This document shows positions 7,911 through 17,355 of a stretch of DNA of 64,000 nucleotides, piece after piece; the stretch's first letter is position 1; the number at the start of each line of letters is the position of its first letter. The notes under the pieces were generated by a model. The model had not been told where the DNA came from. It was given only the letters and a program-made list of their open reading frames with translations, and made no database searches. The stretch spans positions 1-64,000 of the forward strand of contig DATBQE010000083.1 in NCBI GenBank assembly GCA_036561005.1, in the 5' to 3' direction. The DNA comes from PKWO01 sp036561005 (GTDB lineage: Bacteria; Pseudomonadota; Gammaproteobacteria; Burkholderiales; Burkholderiaceae_D). The position numbers were made by a program, and so were the translations under genes.

Positions 7911-10250
7911 TCAGAACCCGGTACCAATCTGGAACTGGAAACGTTCCTTTTGATCAGTCGGTTGCGCGTTCAACGGTTCGGCATAACTCAGTTTCAATGG
8001 TCCAACAGGCGAAATCCAGCTAATGCCCAAGCCCGCCGAATAACGCAACTGCTTAACTTCAATTTTTTCGCGATCGGCAAAGACGTTGCCGCCGTCGAAG
8101 AATGTGAACCATTGAAGGCCCGCATCCTTGGAAGCACCCGGGAACGGGAAATGCAACTCGCCATTCAGGATCACGCGCGAAGCTCCACCCAGTGGATCGC
8201 CATTCACGTCGACGGGTCCCAGCGTGGAGGTCAGGTAGCCGCGCACGGAACCGATACCGCCGGCATAGAAATTCTTGAACACCGGGAACGGTTTTCCATT
8301 CAGGCCGCGTCCATAGTCAAACTCGCCATTCAAGGCCAAAGTAATCCAGCTCGCGATGGGGCGGTAGTATTGGTTCTGGTAAACAGCACGATAATACCGC
8401 AGAGTGCCCACCGGCGCTATCTCGAAATTGGCGCGTTGGAATTGACCTCGCGTCGGCGTCAGGACGCTATCGCGGCTATCCCGCGCCCAGGAAACGGTCA
8501 GCGGGAAACTGGTCGTATCGGCTTCTCGTCCGTCGCCGAATTGATCGACATACTCCTGATAGAGCAATGGGCTGTCGTTGTAGCCCGGCGTATTTTTGAA
8601 GGTCTGCACCTTGGTACGTTCCACACCGACGCCGAAGAATACGCGATCGAACTCGGTGAACGGCACGCCAAAAGTGACCTTGCTGCCCAGGGTGCGAACA
8701 TTAAAGTCGCCGTTGTTGGTCAACGGTGGTCGTGTGGTACGAAGATAGAGATCGACCGTGCGGCTGATGCCATCCTCGGTAACGTAGGGATCGGTATGCG
8801 ACAGGACAATCGCGCGGTTCAGGGCGCTGGTGTTGACCTGCACACCGATCGAATCGCCGCTGCCGAACGCATTGTCTTGCTGAATGCCTGCATTGATCGT
8901 GAATTTCTCGTATTGCGAATAGCCGGCGCCCAAAGTCAGGTTGCCGGTCGGGCGTTCAGTCACGGCAAGGTTCACGTCGACCTGATCGCTGCTGCCGACC
9001 ACCTCCGGCGTTTCAACCGTTACTTCCTTGAAATAACCCAAGCGGTCCACACGGTCGCGCGAGCGTTTGATTTTCTCGCTGTCGTACCATGAAGACTCGT
9101 ACTGGCGGAATTCGCGGCGAATCACTTCATCGCGCGTGCGTGTATTGCCGCTGACGTTGATACGATGCACATACACGCGCTTGCCCGGATCGACCAGGAT
9201 GGTGAAGGCCACTTCCTTCTTTTCCCGGTTGATCTCGGGATTGGCATTGACGTTGGCAAAGGCATAGCCGAAATTGCCCATGCGCTCGGAGATGCGCTTG
9301 GTGCTGTCGGTCAGTTTTTGCCCCGAATAGACTTCGCCCTTCTTCAACAGCATCAGGTTGGCAAGTTCCTGGTCGCGACCGAGCATTTCGCCTTCGAGTT
9401 TGATGTCCGAAACCGTGTACTTCTCGCCTTCACTGATGTTGATCGTGATGTAGATGTCTTTCTTGTCGGTCGAAATCGCAACTTGCGTCGATTCGATCTG
9501 CATTTCCAGATAACCGCGGTCAAGGTAATACGATTTCAGCGTTTCAATGTCGCCCGAGAGTTTCTGCTTGGAATATTGGTCGGACTTGGAATACCAGGTG
9601 AACCAGCCCGGGGTCGAGAGTTTGATGTTCTTGAGCAGATCGGAGTCGGAGAAAACCTTGTTGCCTACAAATTTGATTTGCCGGATGTGGGCTGCATCGC
9701 CTTCATCAATGGCAAACGCGATATTGACGCGATTACGCTCGATCGGTGTGACCGTCGTGGTGATTTGCACGCCATACAAGCCATGCGACAGGTATTGACG
9801 TTTCAATTCCTGTTCGGCACGCTCGACCAGTGATTTGTCAAAAATCTTTGTTTCGCCAACGCCGATTTCCTTGAGTCCCTTGATCAGCGCGTCCTTCTCG
9901 AATTCCTTTTCGCCGCTGAATGTCACGGTCGCGATCGACGGACGTTCCTCGACCGCCACCACCAGCACATTGCCTTCGACTTCGATACGAATGTCCTTGA
10001 ACAGGCCCGTTGCATAGAGCGCCTTGATTGCGGCAGTGCCCTTCTCGTCGGTGTATGTCTCGCCGACCTTCAGCGGCAGGTAATTGAATACTGTACCGGC
10101 TTCCGTCCGTTGGATCCCTTCAACCCGGATGTCCTTGACCTCAAAAGGCTCCGCAGCGTAAGCCTGCCCATAGCACAGGGCAAACGCGGCTGCGGCAATC
10201 ACACGACGAGGAAAAAAAGGCAGGGAAAAGCGCTCGGAATATAATTTCAT
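7911..10250 (-). CDS. bamA: Outer membrane protein assembly factor BamA
   Basis: BamA is the core of the BAM complex that folds beta-barrel proteins into the outer membrane. The 779-residue protein has a signal peptide ending near QAYAAEPF, five POTRA repeats (residues about 25-420, first repeat FEVKDIRVEGIQRTEAGTVF) and a 16-stranded barrel. The barrel holds the conserved lid-loop motif GSVRGYL near residue 650, and the chain ends in the aromatic C-terminal signature QFQIGTGF. It lies between rseP and skp as in most proteobacteria. No truncation is seen. Confidence 0.97.
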   Translation of the reverse strand: MKLYSERFSLPFFPRRVIAAAAFALCYGQAYAAEPFEVKDIRVEGIQRTEAGTVFNYLPLKVGETYTDEKGTAAIKALYATGLFKDIRIEVEGNVLVVAVEERPSIATVTFSGEKEFEKDALIKGLKEIGVGETKIFDKSLVERAEQELKRQYLSHGLYGVQITTTVTPIERNRVNIAFAIDEGDAAHIRQIKFVGNKVFSDSDLLKNIKLSTPGWFTWYSKSDQYSKQKLSGDIETLKSYYLDRGYLEMQIESTQVAISTDKKDIYITINISEGEKYTVSDIKLEGEMLGRDQELANLMLLKKGEVYSGQKLTDSTKRISERMGNFGYAFANVNANPEINREKKEVAFTILVDPGKRVYVHRINVSGNTRTRDEVIRREFRQYESSWYDSEKIKRSRDRVDRLGYFKEVTVETPEVVGSSDQVDVNLAVTERPTGNLTLGAGYSQYEKFTINAGIQQDNAFGSGDSIGVQVNTSALNRAIVLSHTDPYVTEDGISRTVDLYLRTTRPPLTNNGDFNVRTLGSKVTFGVPFTEFDRVFFGVGVERTKVQTFKNTPGYNDSPLLYQEYVDQFGDGREADTTSFPLTVSWARDSRDSVLTPTRGQFQRANFEIAPVGTLRYYRAVYQNQYYRPIASWITLALNGEFDYGRGLNGKPFPVFKNFYAGGIGSVRGYLTSTLGPVDVNGDPLGGASRVILNGELHFPFPGASKDAGLQWFTFFDGGNVFADREKIEVKQLRYSAGLGISWISPVGPLKLSYAEPLNAQPTDQKERFQFQIGTGF

Positions 10251-10310
10251 CGGATATTATTTTGTTTAGTAATCTTGCCGTAAAGCAGCGACGACAAGTT
10301 CAGCAATCTT

Positions 10311-11669
10311 TCAAGTCAAGTGACGGGCAATGTCGTTGAACACTGCAACGAGCATCAGCAGCATGAGAATGCCGATGCCTGCGCGCTGAGCAATTTCTCC
10401 AAAGCGCGCAGAAACCGGCCGCCCAGTCAAAACTTCCAGCGAATAATACAGCAAAAGGCCCCCATCTAAAACCGGAATGGGCAAGAGATTCATCACGCCG
10501 AGGCTGACACTGATGAAGGCAATGAAGCTCAAATAGTAGGTCAGGCCGGCGCGTGCCGTCTCGCCGGCATATTCTGCGATGGTGACGGGGCCGGAAATAT
10601 TCTTCCAGGATGCCTGGCCAATTATCATTTTGCCAATCATCCTGACTTCCATGGCGCTCATTTGCCAGGTCTGCCGGGTCGCCTTGACGAGGGAAGGCAA
10701 TGGCGCCTGGCCGTACACAATCATATCCGGTCGAAACGGCAAGTTGACTTTGATCTGCCCAACCTGTGTGCCGTTTTCGTTCACAACGTCGGGTATGACA
10801 CTGAACTGGCGCTGCACGCCGTCGCGCAAGACAGTCAACTGCAGGGTTTTATTCGCGCCGGCCCGAATTGCATTACGCAATTCGACCTGATCTGCAATCG
10901 GCTTATCGTCGACAGCAACAACCAAATCGCCCTCCCTCAAGCCGCTGCGCATGGCCGGGCCGTCTTTGACGGCTTCGCCCAACATGGCCTTTGAAGCAGG
11001 CGCGCCCAAACCGAGGGTCGCCATGAAGTTATGATCGAGATCCCGAACCGACACTGCATCAGTCGGCACACTGACACTGCCCCGCGTTGCGACCCCTGCC
11101 GTACTGCGATCAAAATCGAGCTGGACCGGCGCTTTATCGAGCACCGCTTGCGTCACACCCCATTGCAAATCCGACCAAACGTGAACCGGGCTGCCGTTAA
11201 TGGCCGTAATTGTCTCCCCACCGCGCAAGCCTGCATCGTAGGCAGCGGTATGCAGGGCAACGTACCCCATCCTCGCCGCAGGTTCAGGCACGCCATGAAT
11301 ATTGAGGCCGCAGTAGACGACAATTGCCAGCAGGAAGTTGGCGAGCGGACCGGCGGCAACAATTGCCATACGGCGCCAAACGCTCTGGCGGGTAAATTCG
11401 CGCTTCAATTCGGCCTCGGACAGGCCGGCCATATCCTGATCCCGCGCATCGAGCATTTGCACGTAACCGCCAAGGGGCAACAGGGATATCGCCCATTCAG
11501 TCTGGTCGACGCCGAGGCGGCGCGAATACAGGATCCGGCCTATGCCAATGGAAAAACGCAACACCTTGACGCCGCACAGGCGCGCCACCGAGTAGTGTCC
11601 CAATTCGTGAAAGACAACCAGGATTCCGAATGCCAGGAAATAGGAAAGCAATGTATGCAGGACCATCAT
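10311..11669 (-). CDS. rseP: Site-2 zinc metalloprotease RseP
   Basis: RseP is an inner-membrane protease that cuts anti-sigma factors and signal-peptide remnants within the membrane. The 452-residue protein shows the HELGH zinc motif at about residues 21-25, two PDZ domains in the middle (GLREGDLVVAVDDKPIADQ belongs to the second), and the second metal motif NLLPIPVLDGG near residue 400. The start overlaps the dxr stop (TGATG). It is a potential processor of the anti-sigma factor encoded at 59213-59998, although that link is only inferred. Confidence 0.96.
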   Translation of the reverse strand: MMVLHTLLSYFLAFGILVVFHELGHYSVARLCGVKVLRFSIGIGRILYSRRLGVDQTEWAISLLPLGGYVQMLDARDQDMAGLSEAELKREFTRQSVWRRMAIVAAGPLANFLLAIVVYCGLNIHGVPEPAARMGYVALHTAAYDAGLRGGETITAINGSPVHVWSDLQWGVTQAVLDKAPVQLDFDRSTAGVATRGSVSVPTDAVSVRDLDHNFMATLGLGAPASKAMLGEAVKDGPAMRSGLREGDLVVAVDDKPIADQVELRNAIRAGANKTLQLTVLRDGVQRQFSVIPDVVNENGTQVGQIKVNLPFRPDMIVYGQAPLPSLVKATRQTWQMSAMEVRMIGKMIIGQASWKNISGPVTIAEYAGETARAGLTYYLSFIAFISVSLGVMNLLPIPVLDGGLLLYYSLEVLTGRPVSARFGEIAQRAGIGILMLLMLVAVFNDIARHLT

Positions 11670-12850
11670 CAGGCTCTTATCATGGCGTGGGTTTGGGTGC
11701 GCGCCGTTTGGTCGTGATGCATCACGGTGTCGATATCATGGCTTGCCTCGGGGGCTATCTTGTCCATGACGCGGGAGATCAATTGATCGATCATGCGAAA
11801 CCCTATTCTTCCATCCAAAAACGCTTGGACAGCAACTTCGTTCGCCGCGTTCAATATTGTCGGTGCCGATCCGCCGGCACGCAACGCATCGTAGGCCAGT
11901 CGCAGGCAAGGAAAGCGCTGGAAGTCAGGTTGCTCAAAAATCAATTGACCGATTTTCGCCAGGTCGATGGGGGCCACGCCGGACGCAATCCGATCCGGGA
12001 AGGCCAGCGCATGCGCAATCGGCGTGCGCATGTCAGGATTGCCCATCTGCGCCAGCACCGAGCCGTCGACGTAGGACACCATCGAATGCACCACGCTCTG
12101 GGGATGGATGAGCACCTCGATGCGCTCATGCGGCGCACCGAACAACCAGTGCGCCTCGATCACTTCAAGCCCCTTGTTCATCATGGTCGCGGAATCCACG
12201 GATATCTTGCGCCCCATAACCCATTTTGGATGCGCAACTGCCTCGGCAGGCGTGACCTCGTCAAGCGTGTTGACGTCGCGGCGCAGGAAAGGGCCGCCTG
12301 AAGCAGTCAACATGATTTTTGCAACGCCATGGTCGGCAGGTTTCCTGCCGTAGTGTGAAGGCAGACACTGGAAGACGGCATTGTGTTCGCTGTCAATCGG
12401 CATCAACACGGCGCCGCTTGCGGCCACCGCATCCATGAACAAGGCGCCGGACATGACAAGGGCTTCCTTGTTTGCCAGCAAGACCTTCTTGCCGGCGCGC
12501 GCCGCCGCCAGCGTCGGCGCCAACCCGGCCCCCCCAACGATGGCCGCCATCACTGCATGGCAAGCCTCAGCCGACGCTACAGCGCACAACGCGGCCTCGC
12601 CGTACTCGACCTCGGTATGCAGGCCCAGGTCCTTGAGCAAGCGTGCCAACTGCCCTGCTGCCTCGGCCGAACCGACCACTGCCATCTGCGGTTTGAATTG
12701 CGCGCATTGGTGCGCCAATTCTTCAACCTTGCTATGGGCGGTCAAGGCATAGACTGCGAAGCGATCAGGGTGGCGCGCGATCACGTCCAGTGTCGAAACA
12801 CCGATTGAGCCGGTGGAGCCGAGAATGCAGATGTTTTGTATCGTGCTCAT
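11669..12850 (-). CDS. dxr: 1-deoxy-D-xylulose 5-phosphate reductoisomerase
   Basis: Dxr converts DXP to MEP, the committed step of the non-mevalonate isoprenoid pathway. I start at ATG 12850 (MSTIQNICILGSTGSIG), because the NADPH-binding GSTGSIG motif normally begins near residue 10; this gives 393 residues, typical for the family. Later motifs include LLANKEALVMSG, the metal-site region LMPIDSEHNAVFQCL and WVMGRKISVDSATMMNKGLE. The longer open frame upstream overlaps cdsA and has arginine-rich nonsense-like composition. ispD and ispF of the same pathway lie at 57.9-59.1 kb. Confidence 0.96.
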   Translation of the reverse strand: MSTIQNICILGSTGSIGVSTLDVIARHPDRFAVYALTAHSKVEELAHQCAQFKPQMAVVGSAEAAGQLARLLKDLGLHTEVEYGEAALCAVASAEACHAVMAAIVGGAGLAPTLAAARAGKKVLLANKEALVMSGALFMDAVAASGAVLMPIDSEHNAVFQCLPSHYGRKPADHGVAKIMLTASGGPFLRRDVNTLDEVTPAEAVAHPKWVMGRKISVDSATMMNKGLEVIEAHWLFGAPHERIEVLIHPQSVVHSMVSYVDGSVLAQMGNPDMRTPIAHALAFPDRIASGVAPIDLAKIGQLIFEQPDFQRFPCLRLAYDALRAGGSAPTILNAANEVAVQAFLDGRIGFRMIDQLISRVMDKIAPEASHDIDTVMHHDQTARTQTHAMIRA

Positions 12851-12870
12851 GTTCGAATTCGGGTATCCAC

Positions 12871-13707
12871 TCATGGCAACCAGTAGCCGACGAAGACAGC
12901 CAGTGGCAATACGGGAATCAGCGCGTCGATGCGATCGAGAACGCCGCCATGGCCGGGCAGCAGATTGCTGCTGTCTTTCCTGTCGACGCGGCGCTTCAAT
13001 TGTGACTCGAAAAGGTCGCCGACCACGCTCGCCGCCACGACGACGGTCAACACCAGAAATAGCCCCAGCCAACCCCAGGCCGCAAGTATTCTTACTGGAA
13101 AGGTATCATGCAAAGATGGGATGAAGGTGGAACCTGCAGCCAGTGCCATGACCGAGAGCCAGCCTCCTATCGCACCTTCCCACGACTTGCCGGGCGAAAT
13201 GGAAGGCGCCAACTTGCGCTTGCCGAACGCCTTGCCGGAAAAATAGGCGCCGATATCAGCCAGCCAGACCAGTGCCATGACCGAGAAGAAATACAGGGCA
13301 GAATGCAGGAACAGGGCCAGCATTGCGGCAAAACAAGCCAAGACTGCAACGCCATACACAAAAGACAATACCCAGTTTCCCATCACGTCGACAGGAGGCA
13401 GTCCAAGCGCCAAAGAGGGGGCAAGCCGCAAAGCCCAACTGCCGACACCGACCGCGGCCAGCAGCGCAATGCGGTGCGCATATTGCGGTGCAGCCGTATC
13501 CTGAAACGCGAGGATCAGGAAGAGGAATGTCCAGATGGCGGCGCCGGCAAGCGGTGACCGCGCATCGAACAGCCGACCGCTTTCCCATGCTGCGGCGAAG
13601 AAAAACACCGCCAGCGCGATCGCAAATACGGGAAAAGAATTTGCATTGAGCACAGCCAGCAGAATGACCAGCAAAATCACTGCCGTGATGACACGCGTGC
13701 GCAGCAT
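12871..13707 (-). CDS. cdsA: Phosphatidate cytidylyltransferase
   Basis: CdsA makes CDP-diacylglycerol from phosphatidate and CTP for phospholipid synthesis. The start is ATG 13707 (MLRTRVITAVILLVILL), overlapping the uppS stop as TGATG; 278 residues. It is highly hydrophobic with about seven or eight membrane segments. Its C-terminal family signature is complete: SQLKRRVDRKDSSNLLPGHG followed by GVLDRID. The longer frame from 14046 lies antiparallel in sense with uppS coding and is rejected. Confidence 0.96.
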   Translation of the reverse strand: MLRTRVITAVILLVILLAVLNANSFPVFAIALAVFFFAAAWESGRLFDARSPLAGAAIWTFLFLILAFQDTAAPQYAHRIALLAAVGVGSWALRLAPSLALGLPPVDVMGNWVLSFVYGVAVLACFAAMLALFLHSALYFFSVMALVWLADIGAYFSGKAFGKRKLAPSISPGKSWEGAIGGWLSVMALAAGSTFIPSLHDTFPVRILAAWGWLGLFLVLTVVVAASVVGDLFESQLKRRVDRKDSSNLLPGHGGVLDRIDALIPVLPLAVFVGYWLP

Positions 13708-14465
13708 CAGGAAGCTTTCTTTTGCTCGAGCAGTTGCTCGCTGGTGCGACCGAAACGACGCTCCCGGTTCTGATAGGACGCAATCGCTTTGTCGAGTGCC
13801 TCCGCGTCGAAGTCGGGCCAATAGGTATCGGTGAAATACAACTCGGAATAGGCCAGTTGCCAAAGCATGAAATTGGAAATGCGCTCTTCCCCGCCGGTGC
13901 GGATAAACAGGTCGGGCTCGGGGGCGTAAGCCAGGGCAAGGTGAGGCGCAAGATCTTCCTCGGTCGGCGCCCGCATTCCGGGATTGGCGTGCATCATCTT
14001 TTCCACCGCCTGCAAGATATCCCAGCGACCGCCGTAGTTGGCACACACGGTCACGGTCAGGCGGGTATTGTTTTCCGTCTTGCGTTGCGCTTCATCGATC
14101 ATGCCCTGCAGTTTTGCATCGAATCGGCTCAAATCGCCGATGACCTTGAGACGGATGCCGTTGGCATGCATCTTGTCCACTTCGCGCTCCAGCGCAGTGA
14201 CGAACAGGCGCATGAGGAGCGAAACCTCGTCGGCAGGACGGCGCCAGTTTTCGGAACTGAAGGCAAACAGGGTGAGGAATTCCACGCCGCGACGGGCACA
14301 GGCCTCTACGACACCACGCACTGCGTCAACACCCTTGACGTGTCCTGCCACGCGCGGCAAAAAGCGCTTGGTCGCCCAGCGCCCGTTGCCGTCCATGATC
14401 ATGGCGATATGGCGCGGCACTGCATAAATCTCAGGCACCGCCTGTGTGGAACTGGAAGACGTCAT
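13707..14465 (-). CDS. uppS: Undecaprenyl diphosphate synthase
   Basis: UppS elongates farnesyl diphosphate to the C55 lipid carrier for peptidoglycan and LPS. The 252-residue product has the catalytic Asp in IAMIMDGNGRWA near residue 25, the FSSENWRRP segment, and the C-terminal DLFIRTGGEERISNFMLWQL signature region. It heads a TGATG-coupled chain uppS-cdsA. About 207 bases without a gene separate it from frr upstream. Confidence 0.96.
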   Translation of the reverse strand: MTSSSSTQAVPEIYAVPRHIAMIMDGNGRWATKRFLPRVAGHVKGVDAVRGVVEACARRGVEFLTLFAFSSENWRRPADEVSLLMRLFVTALEREVDKMHANGIRLKVIGDLSRFDAKLQGMIDEAQRKTENNTRLTVTVCANYGGRWDILQAVEKMMHANPGMRAPTEEDLAPHLALAYAPEPDLFIRTGGEERISNFMLWQLAYSELYFTDTYWPDFDAEALDKAIASYQNRERRFGRTSEQLLEQKKAS

Positions 14466-14672
14466 GAATTAAACGACCAATATGCGAACAATAAGCGATG
14501 AAATAACGACTATACAAGCATTCAAGCGTGCGAGGAAGCCAAACCAAACCGGCCACTTTACGGCGACTTTGCCATTTTTGCCAAACAACTTGCAGATAGT
14601 TACAGGCAATACGGCCTTTAGGGCGATCAAATGCAGAACAAACGCCGAACAAAGGCCGGCCGGCAGCGTCGC

Positions 14673-15233
14673 CTATACGGTCAACAATTCTTTCTCTTTT
14701 TCGGCTGCCAGCTTGTCGACTTCCTGGACAAACTTATCGGTCAGCTTCTGCACGTCATCCTGCGCGCGGCGCTCGTCGTCTTCAGAGCAAGCCTTGTCTT
14801 TCAGCAGCTTCTTCAAGGCTTCGTTGGCATCGCGTCGAATGTTGCGGATCGCGATCTTGGCGTCTTCCGCCTCGCCCTTGACCAGTTTCACCATTTCCTT
14901 GCGGCGTTCCTCGGTCAGCGGCGGAGTCGGTACGCGGATCATGTCGCCTTGCGTTGCCGGGTTCAGGCCAAGATCGGATTCGCGTATCGCCTTTTCCACT
15001 ACCGCCACCATCTTTTTCTCCCATGGCTGAACACCAATGGTGCGCGCGTCGAGCAAGGTCACGTTTGCAACCTGCGTCAGTGCGGTCGGATTGCCGTAAT
15101 AGTCGACCATCACGTGATCGAGAATTCCGGTGTGGGCACGACCGGTACGCACCTTGGCCAAGTCGGCCTTCAAGGTGTCGATGGATTTATGCATTTTTTG
15201 GTCGGCGTTTTTCTTTACATCTGCAACAGACAT
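14673..15233 (-). CDS. frr: Ribosome recycling factor
   Basis: RRF splits post-termination ribosomes together with EF-G. The 186-residue product is full length: N-terminal helix (KKNADQKMHKSIDTLKADLA), VRTGRAHTGILDHVMVDYYG, PWEKKMVAVVEKAIRESDLG and the C-terminal RDDVQKLTDKFVQEVDKL-like helix. The pyrH-frr order is nearly universal in proteobacteria; the gap to pyrH is 78 bases. Confidence 0.97.
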   Translation of the reverse strand: MSVADVKKNADQKMHKSIDTLKADLAKVRTGRAHTGILDHVMVDYYGNPTALTQVANVTLLDARTIGVQPWEKKMVAVVEKAIRESDLGLNPATQGDMIRVPTPPLTEERRKEMVKLVKGEAEDAKIAIRNIRRDANEALKKLLKDKACSEDDERRAQDDVQKLTDKFVQEVDKLAAEKEKELLTV

Positions 15234-15311
15234 GCTTTTCTCCTCGTTTTGCTGGGCGCGGACGAACTATCGTCCCGCACCGTCATGACTCTATGAATTG
15301 ACGCGTTGAAC

Positions 15312-16028
15312 TTACACGTGAACCAGCGTGCCCTCATCCTCACCCAGCACCACACGGCGCAGGGCGCCGGCCTTGATGATGGAAAACACCTTGATCGGCA
15401 GCTTTTGGTCGCGACACAACGCAAAAGCCGTAGCATCCATCACTTGCAGGCGCTTGGCAATTGCTTCGTCGAAAGAAATTGTGGAATAACGGGTCGCTTC
15501 AGGATCTTTTTTCGGATCGGCACTATAGACCCCATCGACCTTGGTTGCCTTCAATACGATTTCGGCACCGATTTCCGAACCACGCAGCGCTGCCGCCGTG
15601 TCGGTTGTAAAGAACGGGTTGCCCGTACCGGCGGCAAAAATCACGATCTTTCCTTCTTCCAAGTATTGCAGGGCTTTGGGGCGAACGTAGGGCTCGACGA
15701 CCTGCTCGATGCCGATCGCCGACATCACGCGCGCTGTGATCCCAGCCTGACGCATGGCATCGGCCAGGGCCAGCGAGTTGATGACAGTTGCGAGCATACC
15801 CATGTAGTCGGCTGTGGCGCGGTCCATGCCTTGCGCACCCGGCGCCACGCCGCGGAAAATATTGCCGGCGCCAATCACGATTGCCAATTCCACGCCTAAC
15901 TTCGCCACCTCGGAGACATCGGCCACCATGCGTTCGATCGTCGCACGATTGATACCGTAGGGATCGTCTCCCATCAGAGCTTCACCAGAAAGTTTGAGGA
16001 GGACGCGTTTATAGGCTGGTTTGGTCAT
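15312..16028 (-). CDS. pyrH: UMP kinase
   Basis: PyrH phosphorylates UMP to UDP, an essential pyrimidine step. The start is ATG 16028 (MTKPAYKRVLLKLSGEAL), supported by a Shine-Dalgarno AGGAG 8 bases upstream; the longer frame to 16073 adds 15 unlikely residues. The 238-residue amino-acid-kinase fold shows KLSGEALMGDDPYGI, VIGAGNIFRG, and the C-terminal nucleotide loop VFAAGTGNPFFTTDTAA (I read IFAAGTGNPFFTTDTAA). The 279-base gap to tsf holds the tsf terminator, so pyrH-frr probably have their own promoter. Confidence 0.96.
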   Translation of the reverse strand: MTKPAYKRVLLKLSGEALMGDDPYGINRATIERMVADVSEVAKLGVELAIVIGAGNIFRGVAPGAQGMDRATADYMGMLATVINSLALADAMRQAGITARVMSAIGIEQVVEPYVRPKALQYLEEGKIVIFAAGTGNPFFTTDTAAALRGSEIGAEIVLKATKVDGVYSADPKKDPEATRYSTISFDEAIAKRLQVMDATAFALCRDQKLPIKVFSIIKAGALRRVVLGEDEGTLVHV

Positions 16029-16272
16029 GAATGGGGCTCCTGTAGATGTCCTGAATTGACTTGCGGTGTTCACTTAATGCATTGCTTATTTCACAATTTC
16101 ACGGGTTGATCAAACGTTCCCGATTCAATCCGATGTGAAATTGCTAAATCTTAACCTGAATGAGGCTGTCGGAACCAAAAGTAATGACTCCGCCTCTTTA
16201 CTCACCTCCTGCCGAGACGCCGCGATACGCGTTCAAGCCCGCACACGCTTGGCCAGAAAATCAGCGCAGCTC

Positions 16273-16297
16273 AAAAAAACGGGCCTTTCGGCCCGCT
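16273..16297 (-). terminator. Rho-independent terminator after tsf
   Basis: Read on the minus strand, GCGGGCC-GAAA-GGCCCG is followed by seven T residues, beginning 10 bases after the tsf stop. The tight GAAA tetraloop and T-run make it a strong terminator separating rpsB-tsf from pyrH. Confidence 0.9.
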
Positions 16298-16307
16298 TTC
16301 TATCTGC

Positions 16308-17189
16308 TTAGGCCTGCTTGGCCGCAGCAACTTGGGCGGCAACCTCTGCCGCAAAGTCATCCTGTTTCTTCTCGATGCCTTCGCCGACAACAAACATCGT
16401 GAAACCCTTGACCACGGTATTAGTGGCTTTGAGCATTTGCTCGACGGTTTGCTTGTCATTCTTGACGAAAGTCTGGTTCAGCAGGGACACTTCCTTGAGG
16501 AACTTCGACACCGAGCCTTCAACCATCTTGCTGACGATATCGGCAGGCTTGCCCGATTCGGCGGCCTTCAGGGAAGCAACCGAACGCTCCTTTTCGATCA
16601 GGTCGGCAGGCACCTGGTCGGACGACAGCGAAACCGGCTTCATCGCGGCGATATGCATTGCAACGTCCTTGCCGACTTGCTCATCGGCGCCTTCGAATTC
16701 GACGATCACGCCGATGCGTGTACCGTGCAGATACGAAACCAGTTTGCCGGTCGTTTCGAAACGCTTGAAACGGCGGATCGACATGTTTTCACCGATACGG
16801 CCGATCAGGGCAGCGCGTTGGTCTTCAACGGTCTTGCCATTGAGCGGCAAAGCCGACAGGGCAGCCACGTCGGCCGGATTGTGATCGGCAACCAGCTTGG
16901 CGCAATCGCGGGCCAGGCCGAGGAATTCGTCGTTCTTGGTCACGAAATCGGTTTCGCAATTGACTTCGATCAATGCGCCCACGCCACCGACGATGTAAGC
17001 AGCGACAACGCCTTCTGCGGTAACGCGCGACGACGCCTTCGATGCCTTGGTTCCCAGCTTGACGCGCAGAAGTTCTTCAGCCTTGACCATATCGCCTTCG
17101 GCTTCGGTCAATGCCTTCTTGCATTCCATCATGGGCGCGTCAGTCTTCGCGCGCAGTTCACCGACCAATGCTGCTGTAATTGCCGCCAT
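16308..17189 (-). CDS. tsf: Translation elongation factor Ts
   Basis: EF-Ts recharges EF-Tu by catalysing GDP release. The 293-residue product has the UBA-like N-terminal domain with LRAKTDAPMMECKKALTEAE, then the dimerisation/core domains (VEVNCETDFVTKNDEF-type stretch near residue 80, here IEVNCETDFVTKNDEF). Length is normal. It follows rpsB after 166 bases that contain a terminator-like hairpin, as in E. coli where S2 and EF-Ts share an operon. Confidence 0.97.
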   Translation of the reverse strand: MAAITAALVGELRAKTDAPMMECKKALTEAEGDMVKAEELLRVKLGTKASKASSRVTAEGVVAAYIVGGVGALIEVNCETDFVTKNDEFLGLARDCAKLVADHNPADVAALSALPLNGKTVEDQRAALIGRIGENMSIRRFKRFETTGKLVSYLHGTRIGVIVEFEGADEQVGKDVAMHIAAMKPVSLSSDQVPADLIEKERSVASLKAAESGKPADIVSKMVEGSVSKFLKEVSLLNQTFVKNDKQTVEQMLKATNTVVKGFTMFVVGEGIEKKQDDFAAEVAAQVAAAKQA

Positions 17190-17248
17190 TTCAATCTCCT
17201 AACTAAGACGACACCGAATTCGATGTCTGAAACAATATAATTTTGCCT

Positions 17249-17279
17249 AAAAAAATGGGGCCACAATCTGTTGCCCCAT
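17249..17279 (-). terminator. Terminator/attenuator between rpsB and tsf
   Basis: On the minus strand ATGGGGC-N11-GCCCCAT is followed by a T-run (TTTTTTT). It lies 77 bases after the rpsB stop and 60 before tsf. Because tsf has no obvious separate promoter here, this is best read as a partial terminator that lowers tsf expression relative to S2, the arrangement known from E. coli. Confidence 0.8.
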
Positions 17280-17355
17280 CTCGCTGCCCACTGTGCAACG
17301 CTTCAGTGACGGGGGAGAACGCGCCGGGCGATCCCTCGTCACGTTCGAATCAAAC

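Noticed and set aside
7755..9092. A 445-codon plus-strand open frame opposite skp/bamA
   Set aside because: Antisense shadow of the BamA barrel; composition is not protein-like and it crosses a real gene boundary.
12851..13072. N-terminal extension of dxr by 74 residues
   Set aside because: The extension is arginine-rich out-of-frame cdsA sequence; the NADPH motif sits where expected if the start is 12850.
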